Positions 1 through 8,696 of a stretch of DNA of 64,000 nt are shown in pieces (position 1 is the stretch's first letter; every line of letters starts with the position of its first letter). The notes under the pieces are model-generated. The model saw only the letters and a program-made list of their open reading frames with translations, was not told the DNA's origin and did no database searches. Source of the DNA: Dehalococcoidia bacterium (GTDB taxonomy: Bacteria > Chloroflexota > Dehalococcoidia > E44-bin15); the NCBI GenBank assembly GCA_035528575.1, contig DATKYK010000016.1, forward strand, positions 1 through 64,000, in the 5' to 3' direction. Both the position numbers and the translations under genes were made by a program.

Positions 1-464
1 TGGAGAGCGCTGCCGACATCGTTAGCTATATGGATGTCGATCTTTCAACCGACCTGGCGGCCTTTCCCCACCTCATCCAGGCTATTGAGGAGGGCTATAG
101 CATAGCCATCGGCTCCCGGCTCCTTCCAGGCTCATCGGTTAAGCGCTCCTTTAAGCGCGAATTAACCTCCAGAAGCTATAATCTCATTATTAAGTCGATG
201 TTCAGAACAAGATTCTCTGATGCACAGTGTGGCTTTAAGGCACTTAGTGGTAAAGCGGCCCAGGAACTGGTGCCCCTGATACAGGATCAAGAGTGGTTCT
301 TCGACACCGAGCTGCTTATCCTGGCCGAAAAAAAAGGCTATCGCATAAGAGAGATACCTGTAGCCTGGATCGAGGATCCCGACACCAGGGTCGCCATTGC
401 CAGTACCGTCTCCGAGGATCTAAAGGGGTTGCTGAGGCTGAGGTTTCGCTCTGGGGAACCTTAG
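1..464 (+). CDS. Family 2 glycosyltransferase, 3' part (5' end outside window)
   Basis: This is the C-terminal part of a GT-A fold glycosyltransferase of the dolichyl/polyprenyl-phosphate sugar transferase type. The frame is open from base 3 to the stop at 464. It contains a DxD-type nucleotide-sugar/metal motif in MDVDLSTDL, then a GSRL segment and DAQCGFKAL, which matches the conserved DTQCGFK block of this family. The ATG at 30 is internal, because the frame and homology continue upstream of it. No C-terminal membrane segment is visible, so this is the single-domain form. The exact acceptor cannot be told from the fragment. Confidence 0.85.
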   Translation, partial: ESAADIVSYMDVDLSTDLAAFPHLIQAIEEGYSIAIGSRLLPGSSVKRSFKRELTSRSYNLIIKSMFRTRFSDAQCGFKALSGKAAQELVPLIQDQEWFFDTELLILAEKKGYRIREIPVAWIEDPDTRVAIASTVSEDLKGLLRLRFRSGEP

Positions 465-537
465 AAAATACGTTGGATTGACTTTTTCTCCTAGTTATTA
501 AGATTATATTTAGCTAAAATGGAGGAGCTTAAGTGCT

Positions 538-2076
538 ATGTCTAATGCCATTCTGGTAATCGATATGGTGCGTGGCTTTTTTGAGGAGGGAAATCCCCTC
601 TACCTAGGTGAGCGGGCACGCCGCATTATACCGAACATCCAGAGGCTTCTTAAGCACGAGATAGAGAAAGGCTCAAGGGTATTCTTCCTCTGTGACAATC
701 ATGTCCCCGATGACCCGGAGTTCGCCATGTTTCCCTCTCACTGTATCATGGGGACCGCAGAGGCAGAGGTCATCCCCGAACTTGCCCATTTTTCAAAAAG
801 TCCTGGAGAGATTATTCCCAAGAGGCGCTTCAGTTGCTTCTTAGAAACAGACCTGGATGAGAAGCTAAAGGCATTTTCCCCAGATAAGCTGATAGTCTGC
901 GGTGTGGTAACAGATATCTGTGTCCTTCATACCGTATTCGATGCCAGGGGTCGAGACTACGAGGTAGATGTACCCCTGGATTGCGTTGCCGCCTTCGACG
1001 AGAGAGCCCACCATTTCGCCCTGCAGCACATGGAGAAAGTCCTGGGGGCAAGGCTGGTTGGCCCCCAAAAGGCAATTAAGGGCGACCAAGCTAGATTTGT
1101 GACCTCCGATGCTATCCTCTCCGGGGAAACCGCGGATATCTACTTCGCCCGAACCGTTGAGATTTTACGAAGAGAGGGCCTAAACCCCACGGCAACAATG
1201 GAGGTTTTTCCATCAAAGGCAGGGGTCCTCTGCGGCATCGAGGAGGTCAAGGCACTGCTTTCCAGGTTACTACCCTCGGGTAGTGAGATATGGGCGCTTG
1301 ATGAAGGGGAATCCTTTCAAAGAAAAGAGGTTGTACTTAGGATAACCGCGCCATACCTGAGCTACGGCTTGCATGAGACTACTATATTGGGCATCCTGTC
1401 CCACTGTAGTGGCTGGGCAACGGCGTCCAGAGAGTGTGTCGATGCTGCTCACGGGATCCCCGTAATCAGCTTCGGCGTTCGCCATATACATCCCTCTGTG
1501 GCTGGCGTAATGGACTACTCCGCCATCATCGGCGGTTGCACCGGCTGCTCCTCCGTCGCCGGCGCCAAGATTGCCGATATCGAGCCCTCGGGGACTATGC
1601 CTCACGCCCTGATACTTATCATAGGCGATACCGCCCGGGCGACTTTAGCCTTCGATGAGCATATGCCACCTGAGGTGCCTCGCATCTCTCTGGTCGATAC
1701 CTTCAAGGATGAGGTTGAGGAAAGCGTCATCGTTGCTAGGGCGCTTGAAGGTCGCCTTCAGGGGGTGCGCCTCGATACCCCATCGGAAAGGGGTGGCGTC
1801 ACCGCTGATCTGGTCAGGGAGGTTAGAGCCCATCTCGACCTGGCCGGCTTCAATGAAGTAAGCATCTTCGTCAGCGGGGGGCTTGACCCGGAGCGGATCA
1901 GATACTTTCTAGAAAATGGTGCCCCCGTAGATGCCTTTGGCGTGGGAAGCTACATCAGTGGCGCTAAACCTATCGACTTCACAGCCGACCTCCACGAAAT
2001 AGAGGGGAGACAAATTGCCAAACGCGGCCGTCTTCCTGGCATCAACCCCAACCCAAACCTCAAGCGCGTTATGTAA
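538..2076 (+). CDS. Nicotinamidase / nicotinate phosphoribosyltransferase fusion
   Basis: This protein joins two consecutive NAD-salvage enzymes. Residues 1-180 are an isochorismatase-fold nicotinamidase with the catalytic triad D9, K95 and C128 (VVTDICVLHT) and likely metal ligands D53, H55 and H68 (FPSHC). Residues 185-512 are a type II PRTase-like nicotinate phosphoribosyltransferase: SGETADIYF near 195, an internal HIHPSVAGVMDY block and a C-terminal VSGGLD phosphate-binding segment. It would convert nicotinamide to nicotinate and then, with PRPP, to nicotinate mononucleotide. The start follows a GGAGGAG ribosome binding site. It stands alone, 73 bases after the glycosyltransferase. Domain identities are from motif recognition; channelling between the two sites is inference. 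Confidence 0.9.
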   Translation: MSNAILVIDMVRGFFEEGNPLYLGERARRIIPNIQRLLKHEIEKGSRVFFLCDNHVPDDPEFAMFPSHCIMGTAEAEVIPELAHFSKSPGEIIPKRRFSCFLETDLDEKLKAFSPDKLIVCGVVTDICVLHTVFDARGRDYEVDVPLDCVAAFDERAHHFALQHMEKVLGARLVGPQKAIKGDQARFVTSDAILSGETADIYFARTVEILRREGLNPTATMEVFPSKAGVLCGIEEVKALLSRLLPSGSEIWALDEGESFQRKEVVLRITAPYLSYGLHETTILGILSHCSGWATASRECVDAAHGIPVISFGVRHIHPSVAGVMDYSAIIGGCTGCSSVAGAKIADIEPSGTMPHALILIIGDTARATLAFDEHMPPEVPRISLVDTFKDEVEESVIVARALEGRLQGVRLDTPSERGGVTADLVREVRAHLDLAGFNEVSIFVSGGLDPERIRYFLENGAPVDAFGVGSYISGAKPIDFTADLHEIEGRQIAKRGRLPGINPNPNLKRVM

Positions 2077-2142
2077 GCTCGTCTGCAGGTACTCGATGCC
2101 TCACAAACGTGTGATTTGAAATATATCAGCGAACGAGGATAT

Positions 2143-2172
2143 TTATACATATAGCAGTACCTGTGCTATAAT
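2143..2172 (+). promoter_or_regulatory. Possible sigma-70 promoter for the kinase/aldolase cluster
   Basis: A perfect TATAAT lies at 2167-2172, 19 bases before the ATG at 2191. The best upstream box, TTATAC with an 18-base spacer, is a poor -35. The placement would give a very short leader. It is supported mainly by the -10. Confidence 0.35.
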
Positions 2173-2190
2173 CTCCGCGTTAGGTACGTT

Positions 2191-3189
2191 ATGAAAGCAC
2201 TCATTTTAGCTCCTTATAGTCCATCTGTCCTAGAAAGGTTGAGTAAAAGCCTGGAAGTTATCTATGAGAGCTGGATGGATACCAGGAGGCTGGTGCCCGC
2301 AGATGAGCTTATCGACCGCATTCAAGGGCAGGATATAGAAATAGTCATAATCGAGGCTGACTTCATTTTTCGCGAGGTTTTCGAGAGGGGTAGAAAACTG
2401 AAGCTCGTGGGGGCTTGCAGGGGTAATGTGACACATGTTGATATAGAAGCGGCCACGGAGCGTGGTGTGCTAGTAGTTAACACCCCCGCCAGGAACGCCA
2501 CTGCAGTGGCAGAGCTGACGGTGGGTTTGATGCTGGCTCTGGCGCGAGATATCCCCAAAGCGCACCAAATGGTAAGCTCGGGTGGGTGGGTTGACCCCAC
2601 TGCTTGCTATTCTTCATTTCGCGGCACTGAGCTTGCCGGGAAGACCATAGGCATAGTGGGTTTTGGGTCTATCGGGCAACAGGTGGTGAGGAGACTAAGC
2701 GCCTTTGATGCCTCTATCCTGGTGTATGACCCCTATGTCAACAACGAGGAAATAGAAAGGGTGGGAGCCAGTACTCTGGGGCTTGACGAACTGGTAGCGC
2801 AATCGGATTTCGTTACACTCCACTGCCCAACTATTCCAGAGACCCTGGGGCTCATCAATGCACAGAGAATTGCTTCTATGAAGCCTACCGCCTATTTGGT
2901 GAATACCGCTGGCTCAACCGTGGTCGATCAGGGAGCAACTGTCCAGGCTTTGAGAGAAGGACACATTGCCGGGGCCGCCTTCGATGTCTACGAGACCTGG
3001 CCGGTGAAGCCCGATAACCCCCTTCTGAAGCTGGACAACGTAATCCTTACCCCCCATATTGGTGGATCGACAGATGAGACGATAGAGCGCCATTCCCTGA
3101 TGATAGCTGAAGACATCGAGAGATTTATAAAGGGAGAGCGCCCCAGGAATCTGCTCAATCCACAGGCGTGGAATAGAGTTGTCAATTAA
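2191..3189 (+). CDS. D-2-hydroxyacid dehydrogenase family protein (SerA-like)
   Basis: This 332-residue protein has the two-domain fold of D-3-phosphoglycerate dehydrogenase-type NAD-dependent dehydrogenases. The Rossmann loop GFGSIG is near residues 157-162. The catalytic Glu (E268, DVYETWP) and His (H289, TPHIGG) are present. The invariant substrate-binding Arg of the NTARG block is replaced: the sequence reads NTAGSTVVDQ, placing Gly241 there. It lacks the ACT domain of biosynthetic SerA. It is the first gene of an overlapping cluster with an FGGY kinase and a class II aldolase, so it probably acts on a sugar acid or a related intermediate and not in serine synthesis. The substrate is unknown. 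Confidence 0.85.
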   Translation: MKALILAPYSPSVLERLSKSLEVIYESWMDTRRLVPADELIDRIQGQDIEIVIIEADFIFREVFERGRKLKLVGACRGNVTHVDIEAATERGVLVVNTPARNATAVAELTVGLMLALARDIPKAHQMVSSGGWVDPTACYSSFRGTELAGKTIGIVGFGSIGQQVVRRLSAFDASILVYDPYVNNEEIERVGASTLGLDELVAQSDFVTLHCPTIPETLGLINAQRIASMKPTAYLVNTAGSTVVDQGATVQALREGHIAGAAFDVYETWPVKPDNPLLKLDNVILTPHIGGSTDETIERHSLMIAEDIERFIKGERPRNLLNPQAWNRVVN

Positions 3190-4711
3190 GTACGTGCTAG
3201 CCATTGATGCCGGTTCTTCAGGTGTCCACGTCCTAATTACCGACCTCCAGGGCCACCCGGTTTCTCATGTGCATCAGGAATGGGACTACGATATACCTGC
3301 TGAGGTTGCCCCGCTGGGGCGGGAATTCGATCCCGCTAAGTTTTGGGGTATCATCTGCCAACTTATTGGAGAATCCATTAAGAAATCCGCGATAACCCCC
3401 AATGAAATCATCGCGGTTGGTGCTGCCAGCCAGAGGCAGGGTGTAGTATTTCTGGATAAGGATGGGCACGAGCTGTATGCCGGCCCCAACCTTGATCTCA
3501 GAGCCCTATCCGAAGGCTTCTCCATCGATAGCGAGTTTGGCAATGAGATTTACCGGATCACCGGTCATGCCCCTTCATTTATGTTTACTCCGGCCAAGCT
3601 TAGATGGTTCAAGGCTAATCATCCACATATATATGAGCAGATAGCCACAGTGCTTTCCATCAGCGACTGGATCATTTACCGGCTCTCTGGTGAGCGAGTT
3701 GGCGAGCTTTCCAGTGATTGCGATATAGGCCTGGTTGACATCCGTGAATTGAAGTGGTCTGGCCTATTGATGGAAATGCTGGAGCTACCCAAGGGGATTT
3801 ATCCCGAAATCACAACCGCTGGTACCAGAGTTGGCACGGTTTCAGAAGCGGCTGCCGAGCAGGCAGGCCTGGTACCTGGCACATCGGTCGTTACCGGTGG
3901 TGCAGATACCCAGTGTGGCTTGCTTGGCATGGGGGTAAAAGATGAAGGGCAGGTGGGTGTTGTAGCAGGCTGGAGTGGCTCTATACAAATGGTGACCTCC
4001 CAGCCAATTATCGATTCGCAATGCAGGCTTTGGAGCGGGTGTCATGCTATTACGGGGAGGTGGGTACTGGAAAGTAACGCTGGTGAATCGGGTGGTGCCT
4101 ATCGCTGGTTAAATGGGCTTATCTTTGGACAGTCAAATAGAGACATGTACGATTTAATGGATGGGTTGGCACAAGAGGCACCGCCTGGGGCTGGGGGGGT
4201 GCTTGCCTTTACCGGTCCAATGGTGATGGATATGAGCCGGCTTAGACCGAGCCTGGGTGGCTTTATTTTCCCAACTACCCCTACCGTGACAAATATCGAG
4301 AGGAAACACCTCGTCAGGGCAACAATAGAGAACCTCTGTTTCGCCTTCAAAGCCAACTGCGCCCAGTTGGAGGAGGTCTCCGGACTCAGGACGAAGGGGA
4401 TAAGCATCGGGGGTGGTTTGGCACAGAGCCGATGCCTGGTTCAGATTCTCTCCGATTTGGTTGGCCTGGAGGTGGCTTCCTTCGAGATGCCCCAGGTCTC
4501 GTCACTAGGAACGGCTATGTGCGCTGCAGTTGGCTCTGGCATCTATGACAACCTTGGTCAAGCTATGGAGGCCATGCGACCTGTACCCAGAATGGTCGAG
4601 CCAGATAATGAGAGGGCCAAGGAATATGCCCAGTACTACGGGAGATGGATTTCTACTGCTAAGTGGCTGGAGGATTTAAATGAAAAATGGTATGAGCAAA
4701 TGGGATGCTGA
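3179..4711 (+). CDS. FGGY-family carbohydrate kinase
   Basis: This 510-residue sugar kinase has both FGGY domains: an N-terminal phosphate loop AIDAGSSGVHV at about residues 8-18, a TGGADTQCGLLG segment near 240, and the C-terminal ATP site GGGLAQSRCLVQ near 405. The start is TTG at 3179, which overlaps the dehydrogenase by 11 bases and so suggests translational coupling; the next gene overlaps its end by 32 bases. FGGY kinases with a 2-hydroxyacid dehydrogenase and a class II aldolase suggest catabolism of a pentulose, a deoxysugar or an autoinducer-2-like compound. The substrate cannot be read from the sequence. Confidence 0.88.
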   Translation: MSIKYVLAIDAGSSGVHVLITDLQGHPVSHVHQEWDYDIPAEVAPLGREFDPAKFWGIICQLIGESIKKSAITPNEIIAVGAASQRQGVVFLDKDGHELYAGPNLDLRALSEGFSIDSEFGNEIYRITGHAPSFMFTPAKLRWFKANHPHIYEQIATVLSISDWIIYRLSGERVGELSSDCDIGLVDIRELKWSGLLMEMLELPKGIYPEITTAGTRVGTVSEAAAEQAGLVPGTSVVTGGADTQCGLLGMGVKDEGQVGVVAGWSGSIQMVTSQPIIDSQCRLWSGCHAITGRWVLESNAGESGGAYRWLNGLIFGQSNRDMYDLMDGLAQEAPPGAGGVLAFTGPMVMDMSRLRPSLGGFIFPTTPTVTNIERKHLVRATIENLCFAFKANCAQLEEVSGLRTKGISIGGGLAQSRCLVQILSDLVGLEVASFEMPQVSSLGTAMCAAVGSGIYDNLGQAMEAMRPVPRMVEPDNERAKEYAQYYGRWISTAKWLEDLNEKWYEQMGC

Positions 4712-5354
4712 AAAGAAAACTGTCCTCGAGGCGGCTCAGAAGATGGCGCAGAAGGAACTGGTGGTGGGCACCTCGGGAAATGTGAGCATGCGCCTCGGAG
4801 TGCACAACGGCAGGGAACTGATGGCAATCACTCCCAATGCGCGCTACTACGATACAATCGATGTCGATGACATAGTAGTTGCCGATTTCGAGGGAGAGAA
4901 CGTCGAGGGAGAGCTAAAAATATCCATAGAGAAGCTGCTGCATATCGGTATTTACAAAGCGCGCAGGAAGGTAAATGCAATCGTTCACACTCACCCCGTT
5001 TTCGGCAGTGCCATTTCTGTTACCGGCCTGGAGATCCCTGCTTTTCTTGATGACCAGATTACCTATATTGGCGGGGAGATAAAGGTGGCCGAATATGCCC
5101 TTCCCGGCACTCCGGAGCTGGTGGAGAATGTGCTTTCAGCGCTGGGGCCCAGGAACGGAGTTCTACTGGCAAATCACGGTGCCTTGAGTGTGGGGAGGGA
5201 TATGAGAGAGGCCTTTACCATCTGCGAGATGTTGGAGAAGACAGCGAAGATATATGTGTATGCGCTGAGCCTGGGGAGTATTAACCCTGTTCCTGCCAAG
5301 GCAGCTGAGGTGGAGAAGGCCTTCTTTAATTTTCTCTATGGCGAGAGTGAATAA
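4680..5354 (+). CDS. Class II aldolase/adducin family protein (FucA-like)
   Basis: This is a zinc-dependent sugar-phosphate aldolase of the L-fuculose/L-ribulose-phosphate type, 224 residues, which is the usual length. The phosphate-binding TSGNVSMR is at 31-38, the catalytic acid is E84 (ISIEKLLH), and the zinc ligands are H103, H105 (HTHP) and H166 (ANHGAL). The start overlaps the kinase end by 32 bases and follows GGAGG at good spacing. It would split the phosphorylated sugar made by the preceding kinase into a three-carbon phosphate and an aldehyde. It could also act on a keto-acid phosphate, given the dehydrogenase in the cluster. Confidence 0.88.
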   Translation: MKNGMSKWDAEKKTVLEAAQKMAQKELVVGTSGNVSMRLGVHNGRELMAITPNARYYDTIDVDDIVVADFEGENVEGELKISIEKLLHIGIYKARRKVNAIVHTHPVFGSAISVTGLEIPAFLDDQITYIGGEIKVAEYALPGTPELVENVLSALGPRNGVLLANHGALSVGRDMREAFTICEMLEKTAKIYVYALSLGSINPVPAKAAEVEKAFFNFLYGESE

Positions 5355-5640
5355 TAGCGGGCCAACACGCTTTACCTAGCACTTAAGGGGTTAAATAATT
5401 TACCCGAGCAGTGCCCAGGCTATAAATAGCTAGTTACGATCCTCCCATCATAATAAAAACCGCTTCGTTTCCCGTAGAACTACCTCTTCTAAACCTGTCT
5501 ACTAAGCCCTTTCCCAACTAGCAAATCACACAGGGCTTGTATCATTTTAATGCGATAGCTATACTACCAGACAGTAGGTTTCTTATAGGAAGTCAGTTGT
5601 TTAACGTAGTGGCAATATGGCCTGATGTGGAGAAACTGCT

Positions 5641-6048
5641 ATGCCAAAGAAAATGCCTCAATACGTGGAAGGGTTTAACCCGTTCGGTGATCTTATGGGT
5701 CTGACCTTTACCAGGGCAGAGAAGGGAAATAGTCAGTGTGTGCTTGAAGTTAATGCAAAGCTGCTAAACCCCTTCCGAATTTTGCATGGCGGAGCCACGT
5801 ATACTATGGCAGATACCGGCATGGGTGCAGCCCTTCTTTCTTGCATAGAGCAGGATGAACTATGTGCAACCATAGAGATTAAAATAGTCTATTTCAAATC
5901 GGTGGATTCGGGCACTCTTACCTGCGATACAAAGGTTATAAGTAAAAGTAAAAGAATTGCCACTTTGGAATCAGAGATAAAACACGAAGGTCATCTTGTC
6001 GCCAAGGCTCTCGGAACCTGGTCTATATACAAGGAAAAGATGGATTGA
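5641..6048 (+). CDS. PaaI-family hotdog thioesterase
   Basis: This 135-residue single hotdog-domain protein has the PaaI/acyl-CoA thioesterase signature LHGGATYTMADTGMG (H49, D58), where the HGG turn and the acidic residue form the active site. It would hydrolyse an acyl- or aryl-CoA to free CoA. It stands between the aldolase cluster and the flavoprotein operon with about 290 bases upstream and 76 downstream, so it may have its own promoter. The upstream 5355-5640 stretch holds no gene that I can recognise. The substrate is unknown. Confidence 0.85.
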   Translation: MPKKMPQYVEGFNPFGDLMGLTFTRAEKGNSQCVLEVNAKLLNPFRILHGGATYTMADTGMGAALLSCIEQDELCATIEIKIVYFKSVDSGTLTCDTKVISKSKRIATLESEIKHEGHLVAKALGTWSIYKEKMD

Positions 6049-6124
6049 TTTCCTTATGTAGCGAAGGCTTCTCACAAACAACTGCAAATGTAGCCAGATG
6101 TGGTGATATATTTACGATATTCGA

Positions 6125-7570
6125 ATGTGTGGTGCAATGATGAAGGTAAAAACATTTATGTCAAGAATACAGGGGGTGCCTTCCCAGTTTATCGAAAAAG
6201 TGAAAAATACTGTAGGAGAGGAAAATGTCTCAGAGAAGGAATGCGACCTCATTTCTTACAGTCTTGACTACTGGCTGTATGGGGTATTCCTTTCTCAGTA
6301 TGGCAATTTACCGTCGCTTCCCGGTGTAGTTATCTCTCCACAGAATCGCGATGAAATACAGGGTGTCCTAAAATACGCCAATGAATATAAGGTTCCCATC
6401 ACGCCATTTGGTGGCGGTTCCGGTGTTCTTGGTGGGACCATTCCCACAGAAGGGGGCGCTATCCTGAACCTTCAGAGAATGAATAGATTTATTTCCCTGG
6501 ATGAAATATCACTGGTCGCTGAGTTCGAAGCTGGAATTATCGGTACAAATCTGGAGCGGGAGTTGAACTACAGGGGCTATTCAATGGGAAATATTCCCCA
6601 GTCTCTCCACTGCTCCACCCTCGGTGGGTGGATCTCAACCCGCGCTGTGGGGCAGTTCTCCACCAAATACGGGAAGATCGAGGACATGGTTCTGGGAATG
6701 GAGGTAGTCCTTCCCGATGGAAATCTGCTCGATATCAAACCGGTTCCTAGACGCTCCACCGGACCTTCACTGAAAGACCTGTTCCTCGGCGGTGAAGGAA
6801 GCCTTGGTATAGTGACCCAGGCAGTCGTATCGGTGCACCCTTTGCCAGAAGGGACGGTAAAACAATCGTTTGTTTTCCACTACATCGAGGCGGCGTTGGG
6901 TGCGGTGCGAAGAATCCTGAGAGGCGATGCAAGGCCAGCAGTGGTGAGAATATTCGATGAAGCTGAAACTGAAAGGTATTTCGGGGAAATAAAAGACAAG
7001 GTAACGGTTATCTTCATCTCAGAAGGCGATTCAGATTACGTGGCACTCGAAAGCAGCGTCATTAAAAGAATTTCCGAGGAAAATGGAGGGGAGCCTCTGG
7101 GAGAGGAGCCGGTTAATATATGGCTTAAGAAACGTTTCGATATTGGTTTAGGTCCAATAATAATGCAACAGGGGGCAATTGTCGATACAATTGAGGTTGT
7201 TTCTCTATTTACAGATGCCGCAAATCTCTACAGTGATATGATCGCATCAATGAAGGCAGTGGATGGTGCACTATCGGTTTCGGGGCATTTCTCCCATTTT
7301 TACCCGGAAGGGGCCTGCCTGTATATAACATTCGCCGGCTTCCCCAAAGACCCGCTTTGTTACTATCAGGATACATGGACGGCTGCCATGGAAGCCACTT
7401 TAAGGAACAACGGCTCTATTAGCCATCACCACGGAATTGGATACTGGCGAAGGCAGTTTATGCAGCAAGAGTTGGGTGCTCACGGGGTCGAGCTGCTAAA
7501 GAGAATTAAGCTTGCATTAGACCCAAATGGTATTATGAACAGGGGAAAACTCGTAGAAGATGGAAGATAA
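6125..7570 (+). CDS. FAD-binding oxidase, AGPS/GlcD-like
   Basis: This is a PCMH-type flavoprotein of 481 residues. The FAD pyrophosphate loop PFGGGSGVLGG lies at 94-104, the STLGGWISTRAVGQ block follows near 165, and the C-terminal FAD_oxidase_C domain ends with a HHHGIGYWR motif near residue 434. That His-rich motif is typical of alkyldihydroxyacetonephosphate synthases (AGPS), while the operon partner (a CCG-domain Fe-S protein) is typical of GlcD/D-lactate/GlpA-type dehydrogenases. The next gene overlaps by 11 bases. It probably oxidises a hydroxy-acid or glycerol-phosphate-like substrate and hands electrons to the Fe-S subunit. In-frame ATGs at 6137 and 6140 are alternative starts. Confidence 0.85.
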   Translation: MCGAMMKVKTFMSRIQGVPSQFIEKVKNTVGEENVSEKECDLISYSLDYWLYGVFLSQYGNLPSLPGVVISPQNRDEIQGVLKYANEYKVPITPFGGGSGVLGGTIPTEGGAILNLQRMNRFISLDEISLVAEFEAGIIGTNLERELNYRGYSMGNIPQSLHCSTLGGWISTRAVGQFSTKYGKIEDMVLGMEVVLPDGNLLDIKPVPRRSTGPSLKDLFLGGEGSLGIVTQAVVSVHPLPEGTVKQSFVFHYIEAALGAVRRILRGDARPAVVRIFDEAETERYFGEIKDKVTVIFISEGDSDYVALESSVIKRISEENGGEPLGEEPVNIWLKKRFDIGLGPIIMQQGAIVDTIEVVSLFTDAANLYSDMIASMKAVDGALSVSGHFSHFYPEGACLYITFAGFPKDPLCYYQDTWTAAMEATLRNNGSISHHHGIGYWRRQFMQQELGAHGVELLKRIKLALDPNGIMNRGKLVEDGR

Positions 7571-8633
7571 AAAAGAAACGGCACAGATCACAAATTGTGC
7601 ACTGTGCGCCAATATGTGTAAGTACAGTTGCCCAACGTATCTGGCTACGGGAAAGGAAACAATTACCCCTCAGAAAATGGCGCGTCTCATTCTGTATGAG
7701 GAGAAAGCACTTATTGAAGACAAACCAGACTTCTTTGACGTTATGTTCCAGTGTGCCATGTGCGGGGCATGCAAGGCACACTGTATCTACGATAATTATG
7801 ACCTGAGGAAATTCATTCAGGGAGAGCGAAGCAAGGCCTTCAAAGAGGGCATGCTTCCTCATGAGACCAGAAAAATAATAGAGACGTTCACCAGATTCGG
7901 TAATCCCCACGGTGAGCGTCAAGCTCTTCAAAAAGGTAGTGGAGATATAGGTTATTTCGTTTCCTGTTCTGCATACAGGGATCAACATTTACTGAAGGCT
8001 ATGGACAGAATAATCACGGTGAGCAAGGAATCCGTTCAGCAATTCGGTGGTGCCGATATATGCTGTGGTGCACCCCTTTACCACGCTGGAGATATGGAAG
8101 GTTTCAAGAAGGCAGCAGAAAAAGTGAAAGGGGAGATTCAAAACAGGAAACTGAGCAGGGTCGTTTTGGACTGCCCCACATGCATGAAAATGATGACAGG
8201 GGTGTATAAAGATGTCGGCGTTGATTTAGGTGTGGAGTTTGTTCACACCACCGAATTCCTCAGCGATTTACTCAGGAAAGGGAAGATAAGTGTTAGGGGG
8301 GCAAATAATACAGCAACCTTTCACGACCCTTGTATCCTGGCAAACGATATGGGTATTACCACTGCTCCCAGAGAGATCCTCGGAGCACTGGGGTTTGAGA
8401 TAATAGAGCCAGTTCACTCAAGAGAGGATACACACTGCTGCGGCGGATTATGCGGAGCGAGAATTGGAGACTGCAGACTCAGCGATAGATTAAGGTTGAT
8501 GCGCATTAGTGAACTTAAGCAAACCGCCGCCGATGTCTATCTTTCAGCGTGCCCCACCTGTAAAGCTGTCTTGTCCGATGTGGACATGAAGTATATAGCC
8601 GAACTTGTTGCGGAGCAAATTATCGATGAATGA
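7560..8633 (+). CDS. Fe-S electron transfer subunit, GlpC/GlcF-like (CCG domains)
   Basis: This 357-residue protein begins with two ferredoxin-type clusters (CALCANMCKYSCP near 13-25 and CAMCGACKAHC near 63-73). Two CCG domains follow: DICCGAP with a DCPTC partner, and THCCGGLCGAR with SACPTC at the C-terminus. This is the arrangement of GlpC, GlcF and heterodisulfide reductase HdrD, which pass electrons from a flavoprotein to quinone or another cofactor. The start codon lies inside the end of the flavoprotein gene, which makes the two products likely subunits of one dehydrogenase. No membrane anchor is visible. Confidence 0.9.
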   Translation: MEDKKETAQITNCALCANMCKYSCPTYLATGKETITPQKMARLILYEEKALIEDKPDFFDVMFQCAMCGACKAHCIYDNYDLRKFIQGERSKAFKEGMLPHETRKIIETFTRFGNPHGERQALQKGSGDIGYFVSCSAYRDQHLLKAMDRIITVSKESVQQFGGADICCGAPLYHAGDMEGFKKAAEKVKGEIQNRKLSRVVLDCPTCMKMMTGVYKDVGVDLGVEFVHTTEFLSDLLRKGKISVRGANNTATFHDPCILANDMGITTAPREILGALGFEIIEPVHSREDTHCCGGLCGARIGDCRLSDRLRLMRISELKQTAADVYLSACPTCKAVLSDVDMKYIAELVAEQIIDE

Positions 8634-8696
8634 AGGGAAGTTGACACGGAACATAAAAGGCGAGATGGAAAAAGCGACTGGTAAAAAGGCAAAAAG

